A DNA stretch of 64,000 nt from Paenibacillus sp. An7 (GTDB lineage: Bacteria; Bacillota; Bacilli; Paenibacillales; Paenibacillaceae): the NCBI RefSeq assembly GCF_009870785.1, contig NZ_WTWX01000012.1, forward strand, positions 49,497 through 113,496, read 5' to 3'. Positions 27,291 through 37,182 of the stretch are shown here, piece after piece. Numbering within the stretch: position 1 is the first letter of the stretch; every line of letters begins with the position of its first letter. Under the pieces are notes generated by a model. It worked only from the letters and a program-made list of their open reading frames with translations. It did not search any database and was not told where the DNA came from. A program made the translations under genes and the position numbers.

Positions 27291-27320
27291 TTATGTAATC
27301 GCTTTATGTAATCGTTTTAC
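27291..27320. promoter_or_regulatory. Tandem cre/LacI-operator-like sites
   Basis: TTATGTAATCG occurs twice with a 13-base period (27291 and 27304). Each copy begins a 14-mer agreeing with TGWAANCGNTNWCA at 12 of 14 positions. Carbon-catabolite or LacI control is plausible. Confidence 0.4.
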
Positions 27321-27354
27321 TGCTTTCTTGAAAAAAAATGAAAGAAGGATTGAA

Positions 27355-28587
27355 ATGAAGACGCTTAATAAGAACTATTGGCTATTTGGTTGTTTCTTTT
27401 TACTGTATTTCTTTGTTTGGGCTGCATGTAATATGTTTTTATCTTTGTGGCTGTCACAAGTAGGGGGATTAAGCTCTACAAGTACAGGAATTGTCTTTTC
27501 TGCAATTTCCATCGCAGCAATATGCTATCAGCCGTTTTTTGGGATCATCTCAGATAAACTGGGATTAAAGAAAAATTTATTATGGGTTTTTGTAGGATTG
27601 CTAGTTTTGATTGGTCCTTTCTTTGTCTATCTATTCCCTGCTTTACTCAAAACTAATATCATTCTAGCTGCTATTGTTGGAGGCGCTTACCTTGGTGCTG
27701 TTTTTAATGGCGGGGTAGGAGTAATCGAAGCTTACATTGAAAAAGTCAGCCATGTAAACAATTTTGAGTATGGCCGCGTCAGAGTGTTTGGTAATATCGG
27801 TGCTGCAATTAGTACCTTTGTAACCGGTCATTTATTTGCTACCAATCCAAATATTATTTTTTGGATTTGCTCCATTGCAGCGATTTTATTAGCACTCGTA
27901 TTAAGCTTTGCAAAAATGAGCGGAAACAATGCTGAAGCGCTCTATAACGCGGATCAGCCCTCCGCACCTAAAGTTTCGACGGTTTCTCTGTTTAAGAACA
28001 GAAAGTTCTGGTTTTTTGTAATCTATGTACTTGGTGTTGGCTGTATTTACGATGTGTATGATCAGCAATTTCCAGTCTACTTTACCCAGTTCTTCTCATC
28101 AGAAGGTCAGGGTACAGAGGTGTTTGGAAACCTTGTCACCCTCCAAGTATTCCTTGAAGCGATCGTCATGGTTCTCGCCCCATTTATCATCAATAAGTTT
28201 GGTGCAAAACAAGCACTAATCTATGCTGGATTTATTATGTCATTCCGAATACTGGGTTCCAGTATTGCAGACGGCCCTGTTGCCATCAGTTTATTAAAAT
28301 TAATGCATGCCGCAGAAGTACCTATTTTACTTGTGGGTGTATTTAAATACATATCAGCAAACTTCGATATGAGATTATCGGCAACTATTTATCTAATTGG
28401 CTTCCAGTTTTCAAAACAAGTAGGATCTATCTTCTTATCAACCATCGCTGGTAACATGTATGATACCGTTGGGTTCAAAAGCGCTTACCTGTTACTAGGT
28501 ACGGTTGCACTCATCTTTACACTGGTATCTATATTTACACTGTCTGGAGAGAAGAGAGTGAAACTGGGCGAAGTGAGTCTTTCCTAG
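27355..28587 (+). CDS. Oligosaccharide:H+ symporter, LacY/RafB type
   Basis: Twelve-helix MFS permease of the OHS family (LacY, RafB, CscB). Nearly every functional residue of LacY has an equivalent: Glu in VIEAYIEKVS (LacY E126), Arg in GRVRVFGNIG (R144), Glu in LEAIVMV (E269), Arg in SFRILGS (R302) and the His-Glu pair in MHAAEVP (H322/E325). The GLKKNLLW and LSGEKR ends match too. A TTG at 27328 is in frame, but the ATG at 27355 has AGAAGGA upstream, giving 410 residues. Next to GH36 and LacI-family genes it is most likely a raffinose or melibiose importer. This symporter type is less common in Bacillales than ABC uptake. Confidence 0.92.
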   Translation: MKTLNKNYWLFGCFFLLYFFVWAACNMFLSLWLSQVGGLSSTSTGIVFSAISIAAICYQPFFGIISDKLGLKKNLLWVFVGLLVLIGPFFVYLFPALLKTNIILAAIVGGAYLGAVFNGGVGVIEAYIEKVSHVNNFEYGRVRVFGNIGAAISTFVTGHLFATNPNIIFWICSIAAILLALVLSFAKMSGNNAEALYNADQPSAPKVSTVSLFKNRKFWFFVIYVLGVGCIYDVYDQQFPVYFTQFFSSEGQGTEVFGNLVTLQVFLEAIVMVLAPFIINKFGAKQALIYAGFIMSFRILGSSIADGPVAISLLKLMHAAEVPILLVGVFKYISANFDMRLSATIYLIGFQFSKQVGSIFLSTIAGNMYDTVGFKSAYLLLGTVALIFTLVSIFTLSGEKRVKLGEVSLS

Positions 28588-28614
28588 TCTCTTACATTAC
28601 TATTCATGGTATGA

Positions 28615-29679
<1,065 letters not shown>

Positions 29680-29752
29680 AAAGATCAATTGACCTATTAT
29701 AGGCACGGTTATAAAGGAGCAATCAAATTGAGATAGGAGTTGTTTTATTAGA

Positions 29753-31954
29753 ATGGGAATTCATTATAATTCGGAAAATAAGACCTTCCATTTGAGGGCT
29801 AAAGATACCAGCTATGTAATGGGTGTATTACGTGATGGGTACCTTGTACATTATTACTGGGGCAGAGGTGTTAGCAACTATCGGCATTCTAATGCGATTC
29901 AATATGTAGACCGGGGATTCTCGGGTAATCCTTATGATCATAGACATGATCGTACATTTTCTCTCGATACATTGCCACAGGAATATCCGCAGTATGGGAA
30001 TACCGATTTTAGAAAGCCTGCTTACCAAGTTCAACTGGATAATGGCTCCACCATTACAGACTTACAGTATGTTGATCATAAAATTAGTAAAGGAAAAATG
30101 CCGCTAGAGGGGCTTCCTTCCACCTATGTTGAAAAAGAGGATGAGGCAGAAACGCTTGAGATCCTCATGGAAGATTCGTTGATTGGTCTGAAGGTGTTTT
30201 TAACTTACACTGTCTTTGAACAATTCAATGTCATTACTCGGTCTGTGCGTTTTGTGAATGAAGGAGCTCATTCTATTAATTTACTCAGTGCACTAAGCAC
30301 ATCCGTTGATTTTCGAGATGCTGAATTCGACTTCTTACACCTGCACGGTGCCCATGTAAAAGAAAGACATATTGCACGTCAGCCGCTGCGTCATGGAATT
30401 CAGTCTGTGGAAAGTACAAGAGGGGCAAGCAGTCATCAACATAATCCGTTTATGGCGCTTCTTCGAAAAGATACGACAGAAGATCATGGAGAAGTATATG
30501 GATTTAACTTTGTCTATAGCGGGAACTTTTTAGCTCAGGCTGAGGTGGATCAGTTTAGAAATACGCGTGTAACGATGGGGATTAATCCATTTGATTTCAG
30601 CTGGAAACTGGAGAACGGCGAGAGCTTCCAAACGCCTGAGGTTGTTATGGTGTATTCATCCGAGGGGCTTGGCGGAATGTCTCGAACATTCCATGAGTTA
30701 TATCGTACCCGTCTAGTTAGGGGAACTTACCGGGACAAAGAACGTCCAATATTAGTGAATAACTGGGAAGCTACTTATTTTGATTTCAATGCAGAGAAGA
30801 TTATGGATATTGCTAAAGTAGGTCAAGACTTGGGGATTGAATTATTCGTTCTTGATGACGGCTGGTTTGGCAAACGCGATGATGATACTACCTCGCTGGG
30901 AGACTGGTTTGTTGATCGCAATAAGCTTCCTGAGGGTCTTGATCATCTTGCAGAGAGTGTAAACAGCATAGGTATGCAGTTTGGGCTGTGGTTCGAACCG
31001 GAGATGATCTCTGTTGACAGTGACCTGTATCGCGATCATCCTGATTGGTGCCTTCATGTACCCAATCGCAGCCGTTCGGAGAGCCGCAGACAGCTTGTAC
31101 TCGATTTTTCGAGAGATGATGTGTGTGAAGAAATTACGAAACGGGTGTGTAGCATCCTGGCGAGTGCTCCCATTTCGTATGTGAAATGGGATATGAACCG
31201 GCACATGACGGAGATTGGTTCGGCTCTTCTTCCGGCAGATCGGCAAAGAGAGACTGCACATCGTTATATGCTGGGTCTATATAAAGTAATGGATGCCATC
31301 ACGTCTTCCTTCCCGAACATCTTATTTGAAAGCTGCTCCGGCGGCGGTGGAAGATTTGACCCGGGAATTCTGTATTATATGCCGCAGACATGGACTTCTG
31401 ATAATACTGATGCGGTATCACGCCTGAAAATACAATATGGTACAAGCTTAGTTTATCCGCTTATTTCAATGGGATCTCACGTTTCTGCAGTTCCAAATCA
31501 CCAGGTTCATCGTGTTACGTCTCTGAAAATGCGAGGAGACGTAGCTATGTCCGGTAACTTGGGATATGAGCTTGATTTGACTCAAATGACGGATGAGGAG
31601 AAGGAGATTGTCAAAGAGCAAGTTTCCAGTTACAAAGAAATCCGTGGATTAATTCAATTTGGAGAATTCTATCGACTGGAAAGTCCTTTTGAAGGCAATA
31701 TTACGTCTTGGTTGTTCACAAATAAAGAGAAATCAGAAGCCATTGTATTCTATTTCCGTGTTCTAGATGAGGCAGCTGCACCTAGCACCTTCTTAAGACT
31801 AAAAGGAATCGATCCTGCGAAGCAGTATGCACTAGCTGGTGATGATTCGGATGCGGTATTCGGCGGGGATGAATTAATGTATTCTGGCTTACCTATTCCT
31901 GTTGAGGTGAAAGGCGACTTCCAAAGCGTAGTGTGGCATTTAAAAGCAGTGTAG
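29753..31954 (+). CDS. Alpha-galactosidase, glycoside hydrolase family 36
   Basis: Retaining alpha-galactosidase removing terminal alpha-1,6-galactose from raffinose, melibiose or stachyose. Full length, 733 residues, with no signal peptide, so intracellular. N-terminal beta-sandwich (about 1-320), central (beta/alpha)8 barrel (about 330-640) with LFVLDDGWFGKRDDD, FGLWFEPEM, nucleophile Asp480 in KWDMNRH, FESCSGGGGRFD and acid/base Asp550 in WTSDNTD, then a C-terminal beta domain. Positions match characterised AgaA/AgaB enzymes closely. GATAGGAG lies rather far (14 bases) from the ATG. Functionally paired with the upstream permease. Confidence 0.95.
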   Translation: MGIHYNSENKTFHLRAKDTSYVMGVLRDGYLVHYYWGRGVSNYRHSNAIQYVDRGFSGNPYDHRHDRTFSLDTLPQEYPQYGNTDFRKPAYQVQLDNGSTITDLQYVDHKISKGKMPLEGLPSTYVEKEDEAETLEILMEDSLIGLKVFLTYTVFEQFNVITRSVRFVNEGAHSINLLSALSTSVDFRDAEFDFLHLHGAHVKERHIARQPLRHGIQSVESTRGASSHQHNPFMALLRKDTTEDHGEVYGFNFVYSGNFLAQAEVDQFRNTRVTMGINPFDFSWKLENGESFQTPEVVMVYSSEGLGGMSRTFHELYRTRLVRGTYRDKERPILVNNWEATYFDFNAEKIMDIAKVGQDLGIELFVLDDGWFGKRDDDTTSLGDWFVDRNKLPEGLDHLAESVNSIGMQFGLWFEPEMISVDSDLYRDHPDWCLHVPNRSRSESRRQLVLDFSRDDVCEEITKRVCSILASAPISYVKWDMNRHMTEIGSALLPADRQRETAHRYMLGLYKVMDAITSSFPNILFESCSGGGGRFDPGILYYMPQTWTSDNTDAVSRLKIQYGTSLVYPLISMGSHVSAVPNHQVHRVTSLKMRGDVAMSGNLGYELDLTQMTDEEKEIVKEQVSSYKEIRGLIQFGEFYRLESPFEGNITSWLFTNKEKSEAIVFYFRVLDEAAAPSTFLRLKGIDPAKQYALAGDDSDAVFGGDELMYSGLPIPVEVKGDFQSVVWHLKAV

Positions 31955-31963
31955 TTTTTATAG

Positions 31964-32000
31964 AAGGCGGCAAAGGGAGAATCTCCTGCCGCCTTTTTTA
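31964..32000 (+). terminator. Terminator of the alpha-galactoside locus
   Basis: AAGGCGGCA / TGCCGCCTT stem with inner GGAGA/TCTCC pairing, then T6. Confidence 0.9.
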
Positions 32001-32084
32001 ATTTACAAGGATTGAGATTCGTATGGAGAATCAAACCCGGACAGGCATGATCAGTATCTGGGTTTTACAGTTGTGTGAATGTCA

Positions 32085-32113
32085 TTGACAAAATATTTTA
32101 CTGTGATTAATAT
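32085..32113 (+). promoter_or_regulatory. Sigma-A promoter for the glycine riboswitch transcript
   Basis: Perfect -35 TTGACA (32085-32090), 17-base spacer, -10 TAATAT (32108-32113). The riboswitch begins about 85 bases downstream. Confidence 0.75.
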
Positions 32114-32202
32114 TGTGAACATATTTAAAAGAGGAAACACACTTGGAAAATTGAATAACTAGCAGGCTATGATTGCTATGGATCACACTATAGCAGGAGC
32201 AG

Positions 32203-32270
32203 CTTCTGGAGAGACCATGAACTTGTTCATGGCGCCGAAGGGTTCACAATCTCAGGCAAAAGGACAGAAG
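32203..32270 (+). promoter_or_regulatory. Glycine riboswitch, single aptamer
   Basis: The conserved aptamer core is present: P1 CTTCT/AGAAG, then GGAGAGACC, a CATGAAC/GTTCATG hairpin, GCGCCGAAGGG and CTCAGGCAAAAGGACAG. Only one aptamer is visible. The hairpin just upstream (GCTAT/ATAGC near 32174-32194) could be the ghost aptamer that single-aptamer forms use. A terminator at 32344-32374 makes up the expression platform. It precedes a CycA-like glycine permease. Confidence 0.9.
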
Positions 32271-32343
32271 AGTACTAAATAACTGATTTGTTATACATAT
32301 TTATTTATGTATATTCAGCTTATTTATTACTTAAATGACCTTG

Positions 32344-32374
32344 AGAGATTGGAGAATATCCGATCTCTTTTTTT
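32344..32374 (+). terminator. Riboswitch-controlled terminator
   Basis: AGAGATTGGA pairs with TCCGATCTCT (one G-U) around GAATA, followed by T7, 62 bases before the permease start. It is the likely expression platform of the glycine riboswitch. Confidence 0.8.
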
Positions 32375-32436
32375 ATTTTCTTTTTACTGTTCAGAAGGAT
32401 GTAAAGAATTTTTAGTATGATAAGGGAGAGATACGT

Positions 32437-33786
32437 ATGGCACAACAAGAGTTACAGAGGGGTTTAGAGAATCGTCATGTACAGCTCATTGCAATCGGCG
32501 GAACGATTGGTACTGGATTGTTTTTGGGGTCCGGTAAAGCAATACAACTGGCAGGCCCCTCGATCATCATTGCTTATCTAATCATAGGTATCGCCATTTT
32601 TTTTGTAATGAGGGCACTAGGGGAACTGCTGCTATCTAAAGCCGGTTATCAGTCTTTTACGGATATTGCGGAAGATTATCTTGGTCCGCGGGCAGCATTT
32701 GTAACGGGATGGACTTATTGGTTCTGCTGGATCATGACCGCTATGGCAGATGTGATTGCAGTCGGGGTGTATGTGCAGTATTGGTTTGATATTCCCCAGT
32801 GGGTACCTGAAATGATCTGCTTAATCATCTTATTGGGGCTCAATCTGTTAACGGTGAAGAACTTTGGGGAACTTGAATTTTGGTTTGCACTCATTAAGGT
32901 AGTCACCATTCTTGCTTTAATTGGTATTGGCATTATCTTGCTCGTAATAGGCTTTAAAACAGATACAGGAATAGTTACGGTAAAAAATATTTGGGAGCAT
33001 GGCGGAATCTTCCCTCATGGAATATCGGGATTCTTACTTTCGTTTCAAATGGTTGTGTTTGCCTTTGTCGGCGTGGAGCTAGTTGGTGTATCTGCTGCGG
33101 AAACATCAGATCCAGAAAAAAATATTCCATCGGCCATTAATAAAATTCCTTTACGGATTTTGTTTTTCTACGTTGGTGCGATTATTGCTCTATTATGCAT
33201 TAGTCCTTGGACGGAACTCAGTGCAAACGAAAGTCCTTTTGTTAAAACATTCAGTTTAGTTGGGATCCCCATTGCCGCAGGCGTGATTAATTTTGTCGTG
33301 TTAACTTCAGCAGCTTCTGCTTGTAATAGCGGGATGTTCTCAACCAGCCGGATCTTATTTAGTTTAGGGGGCAATAAACAGGCACCTTCCTTTTTCTCTA
33401 AACTAAATAAGCATCATGTACCTAGAAACGGGTTATTGGTATCAACGCTTGTCCTATCTGCGGGAGCCTTGCTTAGCAAACTGATTCCTGAACAGGCTTT
33501 TGGAGTCGTCACCACCATTAGTGCTATTTGTTTCATTTGGGTTTGGGGTGTACTTCTCATATGTCATATCAAATACAAGAAAACACAGCCTGAGTTACAT
33601 GCAAAATCTAAGTTTAAAGCACCATTCACCCCTTTTGTGAATTATGTTGTCTTAGCACTGTTTGCATTTATTCTTGTCATTATGCTGTTTGCGGATGAGA
33701 CACGCCCAGCATTACTGTTAACTCCTCTATGGTTTGTTTTGTTATATATTCTATACACTTTGAAAAAGAAGGGGACTGTGAACTAA
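32437..33786 (+). CDS. cycA: Glycine/D-alanine/D-serine permease, CycA-like (APC family)
   Basis: Twelve-helix amino-acid:proton symporter, 449 residues. It reads as a close relative of Escherichia coli CycA from end to end: LENRHVQLIAIGGTIGTGLFLGSGK in the first helix region (shared in part), AGPSIIIAYLI, FVMRALGELLLS, TGWTYWFCW, GELEFWFALIK, ETSDPEKNIPSAIN, VVLTSAASACNSGMFSTSR and the terminal ALLLTPLW. The upstream glycine riboswitch supports glycine as a physiological substrate. AGGGAGAG precedes the ATG. A DUF3237 gene starts immediately after it. Confidence 0.93.
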   Translation: MAQQELQRGLENRHVQLIAIGGTIGTGLFLGSGKAIQLAGPSIIIAYLIIGIAIFFVMRALGELLLSKAGYQSFTDIAEDYLGPRAAFVTGWTYWFCWIMTAMADVIAVGVYVQYWFDIPQWVPEMICLIILLGLNLLTVKNFGELEFWFALIKVVTILALIGIGIILLVIGFKTDTGIVTVKNIWEHGGIFPHGISGFLLSFQMVVFAFVGVELVGVSAAETSDPEKNIPSAINKIPLRILFFYVGAIIALLCISPWTELSANESPFVKTFSLVGIPIAAGVINFVVLTSAASACNSGMFSTSRILFSLGGNKQAPSFFSKLNKHHVPRNGLLVSTLVLSAGALLSKLIPEQAFGVVTTISAICFIWVWGVLLICHIKYKKTQPELHAKSKFKAPFTPFVNYVVLALFAFILVIMLFADETRPALLLTPLWFVLLYILYTLKKKGTVN

Positions 33787-33787
33787 T

Positions 33788-34207
33788 ATGCTGACATGGG
33801 AAGAGGTATTCACCGTGCAAGTTAAGATTAATAATACAGCCGAGCTTCAGAGTAATGATGGAGATACCGTAATCATGATTTCTTTTACAGGCCAAGTTAC
33901 AGGGGAACTGTTTCAAGGGAAAGTGTTAGATGGAGGAGTAGATACTCAGATCATTAGTAAGTCCGGCAGCCACAGTCTATCTGCTAGATACATGCTTCAC
34001 GGCAAGGATTATACGGGAGAAACCTGCCAGATTTATATTGAGAATAATGGAAACTTTCATAAAAATGAGAAGGAAGCTTTGTTTCGAACCTATCCTAAAT
34101 TAATCACGAATAGTAAAGCACTATCTTATTTCAATGATGAACTATTTGTAGCGGAGGGCTTTCCAACCGAAGTCGGGGTAGATATTAAGATATACAGGTG
34201 GGTGTAA
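33788..34207 (+). CDS. DUF3237-like protein
   Basis: Small soluble protein of 139 residues resembling the DUF3237 family, a beta-barrel fold of unknown function: EEVFTVQVKIN start, GQVTGELFQGKVLDGGVDTQI, SLSARYMLHGKDYTGETCQIYIENNG and a VGVDIKIYRW end. The ATG lies two bases after the permease stop but 14 bases from the nearest AGAAGGGG. A GTG at 33815 has GAAGAGG at better spacing, but would lose the EEVFTV segment usual in the family, so the ATG is kept. It probably shares the glycine-riboswitch transcript, which would be its only functional hint. Confidence 0.75.
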   Translation: MLTWEEVFTVQVKINNTAELQSNDGDTVIMISFTGQVTGELFQGKVLDGGVDTQIISKSGSHSLSARYMLHGKDYTGETCQIYIENNGNFHKNEKEALFRTYPKLITNSKALSYFNDELFVAEGFPTEVGVDIKIYRWV

Positions 34208-34224
34208 AACGTAAAATATAATAG

Positions 34225-34294
34225 CAAGACCTCTTTTCTACTTGAATGAAGTCAGCGAAGTGCATGACTGATTCGTAGAAGAGAGGTCTTTTTT
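34225..34294 (+). terminator. Long-stem terminator
   Basis: AAGACCTCTTTTCTAC pairs with GTAGAAGAGAGGTCTT around a loop of about 33 bases holding a further weak hairpin, followed by T6. It lies between convergent genes. Confidence 0.8.
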
Positions 34295-34326
34295 ATAAGG
34301 TCTTTTTGCAAGCTTATTGTGTGATA

Positions 34327-34929
34327 TTAATTCATCTTGTCTATCTTTATGTGTTTAGTCATTACATAGAGGGCAGTAGCGCCAGCACCAACCGTTCCGC
34401 AGATGATATCCCACATCGTATCCGTCAAACTGCCATTTTGTGAACGGAGACTGAATAGATGATCCACAGAAAACTCATAGATTTCCCACATTCCAGCCAT
34501 GGCAATAGCAAAGAATAAAGAGAACCAAACGATAATGTTGAAAGGTAAGCTATCGATCCCTTTACGCTTTATTAACTTATTCAAGATGAACTGGCCTACG
34601 AAGAATAGAATAACGCCAGACAGCAGATGTTCAATCTTGTCTAGATAAGGAATGACACCATACATACCGAAGAGATTGGCAAGCATCATCGTAATTGTGA
34701 TAAAGATCAGGACGGACAAGTATAGTGCAGGAGGTAACTCCGTTTTGGTCCACGTCATTATTCCTCTCAAAAGCAGCAGCACGATCATAATTAGACCTGC
34801 TTGAAAAGTCTTATCGTAAGATCCATTTATAGCAAAATAGACAATGGATACTCCACATATAATGTACAACATCAATTCATAAATAGAATAAAACCTATGA
34901 TTTCGATTAGGATCTGTGTTTTGTCGCAT
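34327..34929 (-). CDS. Multi-pass membrane protein of unknown function
   Basis: About 200 residues starting MRQNTDPNRNH; this ATG at 34929 is chosen over the longer frame because AGAAAGGAA precedes it. Five or six hydrophobic segments (about 20-38, 45-60, 68-92, 98-122, 130-152, 172-190). Motifs DKIEHLLSGVILFFVGQ and AMAGMWEIYEFSVDHLF, with conserved His/Glu in membrane helices, and a closing DTMWDIICGTVGAGATAL, resemble the DUF2238/YjdF-type membrane proteins. Function unknown; family call tentative. Monocistronic on the minus strand, convergent with the DUF3237 gene. Confidence 0.8.
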   Translation of the reverse strand: MRQNTDPNRNHRFYSIYELMLYIICGVSIVYFAINGSYDKTFQAGLIMIVLLLLRGIMTWTKTELPPALYLSVLIFITITMMLANLFGMYGVIPYLDKIEHLLSGVILFFVGQFILNKLIKRKGIDSLPFNIIVWFSLFFAIAMAGMWEIYEFSVDHLFSLRSQNGSLTDTMWDIICGTVGAGATALYVMTKHIKIDKMN

Positions 34930-35112
34930 TATCGTTCCTTTCTGACTTATATGTATAGTAAGTAAGTATCTTAACAAATGTATTATCACCAGATCAAAGT
35001 TACCTCATACACATTCCTTATTTTCACGTACTTCTTATAGAAGGGATAGAAAATATAAGCATTTTCACAAACGAACAGTTGGATTTCACCTATTCATACA
35101 TGAGTATAGGAT

Positions 35113-35120
35113 GCCGATAC
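35113..35120 (+). promoter_or_regulatory. SigD-type -10 before the chemoreceptor gene
   Basis: GCCGATAC matches the flagellar-sigma -10 GCCGATAA/T at seven of eight positions, about 170 bases before the chemoreceptor start. The -35 region (around 35094) is a poor match to TAAA, so it is tentative. Confidence 0.4.
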
Positions 35121-35293
35121 AATATATATTGAGAAAATGAAAAGTTTAGAACATGGGAGGGCTTTATATTTTTGAAAGGTAATAAATTCAGATGAAAATG
35201 AACACGTCATGTTCAACCATCTCGCCCGATGTAAAATGAGTGGCTTTTTTTGCTGTTAATAAGATAGGTGAGTTCATAAAGGAGTGTAATGAT

Positions 35294-37024
35294 ATGGGAT
35301 TTAGAAGAGAACTGAGAAACAAAGTTACATTTAAAATGACAATTGGCAGAAAATTAATCGGCTCTTTTTTGATTGTCGCCCTATTATTAGGGATAACAGG
35401 ATCGATAGCGACTATATATTTAACTAAAGTAGATAGTACATACACAGATTTAACAGATAGAAGAGCAGTCATATTATCTAACACGTTAAAAATACAAGTA
35501 GGGATTTCGAAAGAAAATAGTTTAATCCGTGCTTATATGTTGACTAAGGATCCTGAGTTTTTAGATAAATTAGCAGAGGAGTATGATACAACAACCAGGG
35601 TAATTGCAGATACGCAAAGTATATCTTATATCCCTGAGTATAAAGAAGGATTGCAGAAACTTCAAAAAGGAAATAGTGAGTTCAAACAAAAATATGATCA
35701 ATTAACTCAGATGATTAAAGATAAAGGGCTTTCAGATCAAACTATGGAGTACTTTACAAAGGAAGTATTTCCATTAGGAGTGAATCTCGATCCCATTGTA
35801 GATGATCTGGTATCCTATCAATTAACTTCCATGGATGAGGCAAGTAGGGAGAGTTCAGCACTTGTTAAGGGTGCTGTCTCAACTGTCTTTTATCTTAGTG
35901 CTTTCACATTTTTTCTAGCTGTACTCATTGGTTACCTCTGTTCACGTTCGATATCGAGACCGGTGGTGGCGATCACTTCTGTTGCTGAGCAAATCGCGCT
36001 CGGAAATCTGACAGTACAAGATGCCAAAGTAAAAAGTAAAGATGAGATTAGAATGTTGGCGAACTCCTTCCATCAGATGAGGGATAATCTACAGGATTTA
36101 GTACGCCAAATCAGTACTAGTTCAGAGCATGTAGCCTCCTCGTCTGAAGAGTTAACGGCAAGTTCAGAGCAGTCCAGTCAAGCATCCGAATCAATTACAA
36201 TAACGATCCAAGAAGTATCGAGCAATGCACAAATGCAATCGAGAAGTGTAGATGAGAGTCTCCAGGCAATCCATGAAATGTCATCTGGGGTTCAGCAAAT
36301 TGCTTCTAACGCACAAATGACCTCCTCGCTCACTATGGATACTGCAAGCAAGGCTATTGAAGGTAACCAGTCCATACAATTGACCGTATCACAGATGGAG
36401 TCAATTGAGCTTACTATGAACAATTTAGTGAATGCGGTGACGGACATGGAAGAACAATCAGAAAAAATAGAATTGATCGTTGAAGTGATATCAGAAATTG
36501 CTGCACAGACGAATCTGTTAGCTTTAAACGCAGCGATTGAAGCGGCTAGGGCGGGGGAACATGGACGAGGTTTTGCAGTGGTTGCTGATGAAGTAAGAAA
36601 GCTAGCGGAACAATCATCACAGTCGGCAGGACAAATAACCGAGCTCGTAACCACGATTAAAGAGCGAACGCATCATGTAGTGGAAACAACAGAAGCAGGC
36701 GTGAAGGAAGTCAGCGATGGAATTGGGGTTGTTCATAAGACGGGCGATTTATTTGAGGTGATTAAGCAAAATATAGAAGAGGTTTCTAATCAAGTTCAGG
36801 AAATCTCAGCGGCTTCTCAGCAAATATCAGTAAGTACAGAGCAGGTTGTTCATTCCATAGGACTTATATCAGATGGCTCCAAGACCGTTGCTGCTGAATC
36901 ACAGAATCTTGCTGCATCTACGGAAGAACAGTTAGCTTCCATGGAAGAAATAACAGCATCTGCTGCTTCACTGTCTACGATGGCGGAGGACTTGCAAGAA
37001 CTAGTAGGAAAATTCAAAGTATAA
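35294..37024 (+). CDS. Methyl-accepting chemotaxis protein
   Basis: Transmembrane chemoreceptor, 576 residues from the ATG at 35294, which has AAAGGAG upstream (the GTG at 35240 has none). Short cytoplasmic N-terminus, TM1 (about 19-41), four-helix-bundle ligand domain (about 42-190), TM2 (about 192-214), HAMP (215-270) and a long signalling coiled coil. The invariant hairpin tip is present: [24 protein letters not shown] followed by [17 protein letters not shown] (shown in pieces as conserved blocks), with likely methylation Glu/Gln on both sides. Ligand unknown. No chemotaxis genes are adjacent, so it is an orphan receptor, perhaps under SigD. Confidence 0.95.
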   Translation: MGFRRELRNKVTFKMTIGRKLIGSFLIVALLLGITGSIATIYLTKVDSTYTDLTDRRAVILSNTLKIQVGISKENSLIRAYMLTKDPEFLDKLAEEYDTTTRVIADTQSISYIPEYKEGLQKLQKGNSEFKQKYDQLTQMIKDKGLSDQTMEYFTKEVFPLGVNLDPIVDDLVSYQLTSMDEASRESSALVKGAVSTVFYLSAFTFFLAVLIGYLCSRSISRPVVAITSVAEQIALGNLTVQDAKVKSKDEIRMLANSFHQMRDNLQDLVRQISTSSEHVASSSEELTASSEQSSQASESITITIQEVSSNAQMQSRSVDESLQAIHEMSSGVQQIASNAQMTSSLTMDTASKAIEGNQSIQLTVSQMESIELTMNNLVNAVTDMEEQSEKIELIVEVISEIAAQTNLLALNAAIEAARAGEHGRGFAVVADEVRKLAEQSSQSAGQITELVTTIKERTHHVVETTEAGVKEVSDGIGVVHKTGDLFEVIKQNIEEVSNQVQEISAASQQISVSTEQVVHSIGLISDGSKTVAAESQNLAASTEEQLASMEEITASAASLSTMAEDLQELVGKFKV

Positions 37025-37028
37025 AGAA

Positions 37029-37067
37029 TAAGCGTCAGAATACGGTCTCTCCGTATCTGGCGTTTTT
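37029..37067 (+). terminator. Terminator after the chemoreceptor gene
   Basis: AAGCGTCAGAATACGG pairs with CCGTATCTGGCGTT around TCTCT, followed by T5. Confidence 0.85.
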
Positions 37068-37182
37068 CATTTTTTAGGGACATATACAGGATCATTTTCA
37101 AGATTTACAACATCTCATTCTATGTCATAAACAGGAAAATCCTTGTAATATGAATGAAGCAAGTATAAAGGAGGTGTTCCTG

